Below, one piece after another: positions 58,576 through 64,000 of a stretch of DNA of 64,000 bases. The stretch spans positions 151,700,501 to 151,764,500 of the forward strand of contig NC_092338.1 in assembly GCF_046630445.1 (NCBI RefSeq). The letters are read 5' to 3'. How positions within the stretch are numbered: the stretch's first letter is position 1; each line of letters begins with the position of its first letter. Source of the stretch: Rutidosis leptorrhynchoides (lineage: Eukaryota; Streptophyta; Magnoliopsida; Asterales; Asteraceae). Both the position numbers and the translations under genes were made by a program. A model generated the notes under the pieces. The model made no database searches. It saw nothing but the letters and a program-made list of their open reading frames with translations, and had not been told where the DNA came from.

Positions 58576-60592
58576 ATGTTGAGAAGGATGATATCTAGGA
58601 ACTACTCAAGAAAACAGGTACAATTACACCCCAAATCACCTTTAAATCCGAATTTTAGTGTGTTCTTGAGCATATTTTCATAATTTGAATTTTGTTAATT
58701 TTTAGTGTAATTAGTGTTAAATTGTTAGTATATTATGCATGTATAACCTAGATTGATGCTTGTTAACATGATTTGAAGCCAAAAACTTCAAAATTTTTAG
58801 AATCTAGGGTTTGTGTTCTTGAGCAAATTTGGGGCTTTTTGATATAAACAGGTTATGGCCGATTTTTGTCATGAATTATTGCTAAATTGAGTAGTGTAAC
58901 ATGTCTAGGTAGTTAAAAGATCCAAACTTTGAGCCTAAACATGATTTTGAGAATTAAAGTGGACTTTTTCAAGTCCAAAATTCATGAACTTGATTTTTGA
59001 AAGATAATGCCATTTGAGACTTGTTTATTTGCTAGTAATGATTATTTTGACATGTTATTTGAGTTGAATGCTTATGAACTTGGCGAAAATTTTCGTATAT
59101 GCTTATTTGAAAAAGTGTAGATTTGATAAAAATGTGAAAATAAGCTTAAGTTTGATATAAATTGATAATGTCATTGTAATTATTTTGATTGATGATTTTG
59201 CTGACACTAATGCATATTTGGATGCACAAAATTTGTGTTTGATGTGTTTTGCAGACTGAAAGGGGTGAATCTTCATCCCAAGCCCGCCATGCTCCTGCTG
59301 AGAACTTGGAACAACAGGAGGTAGATAACTACTACAAGCAGGATGTACCTCATCCAGTCATGACCTTTTCAGATATGCACTTGGAACAGTTACACCCGAA
59401 CCTGCGATTTGACAGACTTTGGATAGATTATCCAAAATATCAACGGGGTTTGCATACTCTTCACTCTAAGGTTGTTGAGGTACCGAGGGTCATAGAATGG
59501 GGACCCTTGGAAGCTGTAGAATTGGCCGGGCCAATTAGGGAATTACTGGTACAGAGGTATGGTAATTCTTCTTTTAATGACTGGATATGTTTATTCACCA
59601 TACGCAGACCTGTATATAAAGTATGGTGTGAAGAGTTGTTATGTAGTATAGAGTTGAATGATCGGGTAGCTAGTTTAACCGATCGTTCTTTTATTAGATT
59701 TTTGTTAGGCGGTTCGATGCGCCACATGTCATTACTGGACATGGCTCAGGCTTTACGTATATATACGCCTGAGGAATTAGCGTCTGCCGATTGTAGAGGA
59801 TTGATACTAAACGGTAGGAAAATAGATGAAAATTTTGATACACACGGTGTGTGGAGTCAAATGACAAGCCATCACCGTTTTAAAGGGGGAAACTACTCTT
59901 ATTTGGATATAGATAGAGCCGAATTAAGAGTTATACATAGGTTTTTAGCTAACTCGATTACACAAAGGGGTAAAAACAAAGAAAAGGTAAATGAACAAGA
60001 TTTGTTTTACCATATGTGTATTCGAGACCCACACAGCGCTGTAAGTATACCATATTGTGTGGGTTATTATTTATCAGCTATGGTTCGAGGGATGCGTCCA
60101 CATAGCATAATAGGAGGTGGTATTTTTATTACTTTGATTGGTGAATATCTCGGTGTGGATATAAGTCGGGGGGGATTATTAGTAGAAGAGCCGGAACCTC
60201 GCGACACTATAGGTTTAAATGTATACCATGGTGCGAAAGTGTTGAAGCGGCGAAACAACGCCGCAGTACGATACAATGGTAGACATCCACAGGTAGAGAG
60301 AAACCAGGAACAAGGTAATGTAGGAGGGGGGCAAGAAATGCATAGGTTTATAGCTTCTCAGGAATACGAAAATGCTAGACAGAGAGCATTTGAAGATTGG
60401 CAAGTTCATCAGAACCAGATCATAGCGCATTGCCAACATATAGGTAGAAACTATATTCCTACACCGAAACCCGTCTTCCCTCCTTGGTCGATAGAGATGC
60501 AGCCACCATATCCTACGTATGACCCTGCCGAGGCATTCTATAGCACTTATGGTTATGCGTGGAACCCCTATTGGTACCAATATCATCCTTAG
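58576..60592 (+). CDS. Spliced env-position (Athila ORF) gene, two exons, 459 aa
   Basis: Exon 1 58576-58617 gives 14 codons and ends CAG before GTACAA. The 637-bp intron ends TGTTTTGCAG, and exon 2 59255-60592 adds 445 codons. The frame closes in phase 0. Without splicing the large frame has no ATG near its start. The protein has conserved-looking blocks (FIRFLLGGSMRHMSLLDMAQ, LRIYTPEELASADCRGL, DLFYHMCIRDPHSAVSIPYC) that I associate with the Athila ORF / plant transposon-protein family. The C-terminus is Pro/Tyr-rich. There is one moderately hydrophobic stretch (SIIGGGIFITLIGEYLGVDI) but no signal peptide or clear membrane anchor. An envelope role is therefore only positional; it could equally be a nuclear or particle accessory protein. 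Confidence 0.65.
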
Positions 60593-62676
60593 TTTATTTA
60601 TTTTTATTTTTATTTTGTAATTTGTAATTATTGATATGTTTAATACTTTTGTTAATATTGTAATCATTTTTATAATTATCTAACTTTTATTCTTAGATTT
60701 TAATAATTTTTGAATGTGGGGTAATAAACCAAACTTCAAAAATATGTATATATGTTTGCAGTTTATCTTATGTACACAACAGGGTAAAACAACGCATTTT
60801 CAAAGACTGGCATTAAGTTCAGCAAAAGCAAGTAATTTTGACGACAATGATGCAAAATATATGTGAAATAACAACAAGACGGAATGAACAAATGACGTGC
60901 ACCATTTATCATTCAGCAAACAAACGCCAATATATTTGGAAACTTTGGTAAAAATTTAATCATTTTCACACAAATCACCCTCAATAATTTAAATTGTTAC
61001 TGATTTCTTGCAAATGAGGGCATTGCAAGATCTTAAGTGTGGGAAGGGGTTAAATTCTTTCGGATTTTAAAAATTTTTATATTAAACACTTGGTTACCAT
61101 TAAAAATACTAGTAAAGCAGTAGTTGTATTAGAATCTAGTGCTCTCTGATAATAAAGAACAGCCCTGGTCTTATATACTGACTACCCAATTCTAGTAAAA
61201 TTTTTCAAAATTTCCAATTAAATGAATTCAAAATCATGTTTATACATATTTATGAACGATGAAACTAGGTTTTAACACCGAAACTATTGTTACCTCAAAA
61301 AGGACATAAATTGAGAAACAAACTAAAACGTCAAAATTCATTTAAAATGGAATAGAGGACGATAAAAAGAAAAATAAAAAGCCAAGTGTGGGAAAATTTA
61401 CCAAGTTATTTTAAACATATGCCACATATATTTGTAACAAATAACTGAAAATACTTTTGCTTTGAACTAAACTAAACTGTTTTACCCAATGAAAGAAAAG
61501 AAGAGATGGATCTACACGATGAATCAATTCCATCATTAAAAGGAAGTAAAGTCTTCCGAAAAAGACACGCGCTTCTTGATTTAGGTCATGAAGTTGTCGT
61601 TCAGACCAGCTGTAGGTTGACGAAAAATCTAGAAAAGTCATCACTAAAATCAGCAGGAAATCCACGGACCTCAGCATCAAACAGGGTCGTCAAGTGGTCA
61701 GATTTATCCTAACCATGAGAAGGATTTATCTCGTACAATGGGGAGGCACCGTGCAAATCAGCTGGATAAGACTAATGAATCAGATCCCCAGAAAGGATAA
61801 TCTCCTTAAAGATTAAAAATCAGCTTTTAAGACTGATATTACTCAATCCTAGAGATTGACCTTAAAGATTGAGAATTCAAACTCATGGAATTCAATGATA
61901 TCTAAACTCGAGCTTAAACGAGAAAATATTTTGATCAAAATTACAAACCGATTTGTTTTCTGAAAACCCTATTTTTCAATGCGTTCATTACGATTGAACG
62001 TAAAATCCTAGGAATTCACCTGGAATTCATTAGGTCACCTGAACTAAATCGGGTGTCAACCGTAAGAACGGTGGTTGCATAACATGGTCAAAGACAGGAC
62101 CTTGTGCCAGACCGACAAATTATAAGGGTGAGCTTTACTATTGCTCCTACCAAGGATAGTAATTGCGTCCGACACGTTATAGACCATAATCAAAAGCATG
62201 TCACGGGACATTGCCTTAAACAGTTGCTTGTTCAACGCTTTCCTTTACAACCGGACGGTAGTTTGCCGAAAGGTAATATACGGAACAAGTAAACTGGACG
62301 TGTTGCTTTCCAAATACAAGGTTAGCAAGTGGGTGACACAAAACCGCAAGTTTTGAGCTAAAATTTTCAAATCTGAAACCCACCAAACCCACAAAAATAT
62401 TTTGCAAACACCGGTAAAGGGTTATTCCGGAAAACTTATCTAGGGTAAAAACTAGATTTAATTTTCAAAAGATCAAATGTTTTCACAAAGATCCAATTTC
62501 CTTAATGGATCTAAATTTTTATAGTCATGTGGGACTGTAAACCATATCGTTACTACCATTGTTTATACCGCCGTATAGAAATCACTGATGTACAAAGTGT
62601 GAAGAATAAAGAAGTGATTCTAGTATTTCAAGACAATATTGCTTGAGGACAAGCAACGCTCAAGTGTGGGAATATT
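60593..62676 (+). other. 3' untranslated tail of element D with PPT-like motifs
   Basis: About 2.1 kb with no convincing gene. A 68-codon frame with an ATG at 61506 is the longest sense frame and has no recognisable features. Motifs AATGTGGGG (60713), AAGTGTGGGA (61035, 61384) and the final AAGTGTGGGA (62662) recur. The block TTTTAACACCGAAACTATTGTTACC near 61270 echoes the ACCGAAATT blocks at 57670 and 58065. Confidence 0.6.
62662..62676 (+). other. Polypurine tract of element D
   Basis: AAGTGTGGGAATATT lies directly before the TGATAATGC start of the 3' LTR. Its position and the G-run fit the plus-strand primer. Confidence 0.7.
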
Positions 62677-64000
62677 TGATAATGCTAAAAACGAACATAT
62701 ATTTCATAGCATTATTCCTCAAGAAAGACAAGCTTTTAGTTGCAATTGTTCTATTTACAAGTGATATTCGTTTAAATAATAAAAGGTGAAGACAAAAGAC
62801 AGATTCGACGAATTGAAGACGCAAACGACCAAAAAGCTCAAAAGTACAAAAGACAATCAAAAAGGTTCCAATTATTGATAAGAAACGTCTCGAAATCACA
62901 AGAGTACAAGATTCAAAACGCAAAGTACAAGATATTAAATTGTACGCAAGGACGTTCGAAAATCCGGAACCGGGACCAGAGTCAACTCTTAACGCTCGAC
63001 GCAACGGACTAAAAATTACAAGTTAACTATGTATATAAATATAATATAATATATAATTAATTATATTAATTATATATATATTATATATATATATTATTAA
63101 AACCGTCGGCAGCCAGAAACTCCAAGGGAGTAAATTGAAAATACCTCTCCGCGACTCGCGGAGTTTGAAGGGCTTTTTGCCGCGAGTCGCGGAGCCCCAA
63201 AAATCAAATCTGGCTATAAAATCAACCCGAATTCTGATCAAAAATAAATCTTTTTTTCATCTCTCTCTCAATATATACGAGTAATATATATTTATATTTA
63301 TAATTTATATTTTAATTTTAATTATAATTCTAATAATAAGGGTATGTTAGCGAATGTTGTAAGGGTGTAAGTCGAAATTCTGTCCGTGTAACGCTACGCT
63401 ATTTTTAATCATTGTAAGTTATGTTCAACCTTTTTATATTAATGTCTCGTAGCTAAGTTATTATTATGCTTGTTTAAAACGAAGTAATCATGATGTTGGG
63501 CTAATTACTAAAATTGGGTAATTGGGCTTTGTACCATAATTGGGGTTTGGATAAAAGAACGACACTTGTGGAAACTAGACTATGGGCTATTAATGGGCTT
63601 TATATTTGTTTAACTAAATGAAAGTTTGTTAATGTTAATATAAAGATTTACAATTGGGCGTCCCTATAAATTACCATATACACTCGATCGGACACGATGG
63701 GCGGGGTATTTATATGTACGAATAATCGTTCATTTAACCGGACACGGGAATGGATTAATAGCCACTAGAATAATCAAAACAGGGGTGAAATTACATTCAA
63801 GGGTAATTGGTGTAATTGTTAACAAAGTAGTAAAACCTTGGTTTACACGCAGTCGATAACCTGGTGTATTCATTAAACAAAGTATTAAAACCTTGTTACA
63901 ATTCGAATCCCCAATTAGTTGGAATATTTATCTTCGGGTATAATAATAATTTGACAAGGACACTTGCAATTTATATTTATGACTGATGGACTGTTATGGA
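62677..64000 (+). repeat. 3' LTR of element D (first 1324 bp; cut by window edge)
   Basis: It matches 47822-49145 without a difference that I noticed. Palindrome pair at 63147-63163 and 63180-63194; TATA box at 63215-63221. The rest is beyond 64000. Confidence 0.9.

Larger units (their letters stand above)
47822..64000 (+). mobile_element. Element D: apparently intact Athila-type Ty3 retrotransposon (runs off window)
   Basis: LTR, Asp-tRNA-type primer site, 1.4-kb leader, one 1868-codon gag-pol ORF, a small zinc-knuckle ORF, a spliced env-position ORF, a 2-kb untranslated tail with PPT-like motifs, and the first 1324 bp of the 3' LTR. I noticed no difference between the compared parts of the two LTRs, and gag-pol has no stop, so the insertion is young. 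It lies inside the RNase H region of element A; GGTTT at 47817-47821 would be the left target duplication. Athila elements are typical of plant heterochromatin and carry an extra ORF where retroviruses carry env. Confidence 0.9.

Noticed and set aside
59249..59254. Start of the env-position protein at a TTG codon
   Set aside because: In a plant nucleus a TTG start is unlikely. The position coincides with a strong splice acceptor, and an upstream ATG exon fits the phase.
61506..62292. Short frames in the tail of element D
   Set aside because: Under 70 codons, no motif, and located in the long untranslated tail. One lacks an ATG.

Overview
The window is plant nuclear DNA, most likely from a daisy-family (Asteraceae) species. 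It is AT-rich and dominated by nested long-LTR retrotransposons; the Asteraceae assignment is inferred from the style of the Ty3 gag and LTR sequences. I could reconstruct only one intact cellular gene: a six-coding-exon, minus-strand RFI2-like RING-H2 ubiquitin ligase gene (8201-11706). All five of its splice junctions close in phase, giving a 346-residue protein.

Layout, left to right. (1) 1-4142: the 3' part of an LTR of family A, abutting a minus-strand family-B element (gag remnant, Met-tRNA primer site, 2.88-kb LTR). (2) 4143-8200: intergenic DNA with two Helitron-type 3' ends, a weak SINE head and a short tandem duplication. (3) 8201-11706: the RING gene. A tRNA-derived SINE with a perfect 15-bp target duplication lies upstream of it (12128-12427). 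(4) 12.6-15.9 kb: a 170-bp tandem duplication, an AT-rich microsatellite, a minus-strand Ty1/copia 3' remnant and unexplained sequence. (5) 15871-27323: a complete non-autonomous Ty3-type element (family C) with 3.6-kb LTRs, target duplication TTGTT and no gag-pol. (6) 27329-29130: an unclassified promoter-like stretch. (7) 29131-43517: the 5' LTR of a family-A element, split by a complete but decayed family-B element (30163-41102, target duplication AAATT). (8) 43518-47821: the decayed gag-pol of element A, cut by element D. (9) 47822-64000: an apparently intact Athila-type element (family D) running off the window. It has identical-looking LTRs, an Asp-tRNA primer site, an 1868-residue gag-pol ORF, a small zinc-knuckle ORF and a downstream env-position ORF that needs splicing to gain an ATG.

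Nesting order: D inserted into A, B inserted into the LTR of A, and at the left edge an A-type LTR inserted into a B-type gag. Families A, B and C share a Met-tRNA primer site, an extra ORF or ORF remnant before gag, and conserved blocks in otherwise different LTRs, so they look like related Ty3 lineages. The most unusual signals are: a paired GC-rich palindrome repeated with 31-33 nt spacing at each expression control point of element D; its spliced env-position ORF; an antisense two-membrane-segment ORF with its own promoter-like sequence in element C; and perfect hairpins in the leader part of LTR B and between pre-gag and gag.
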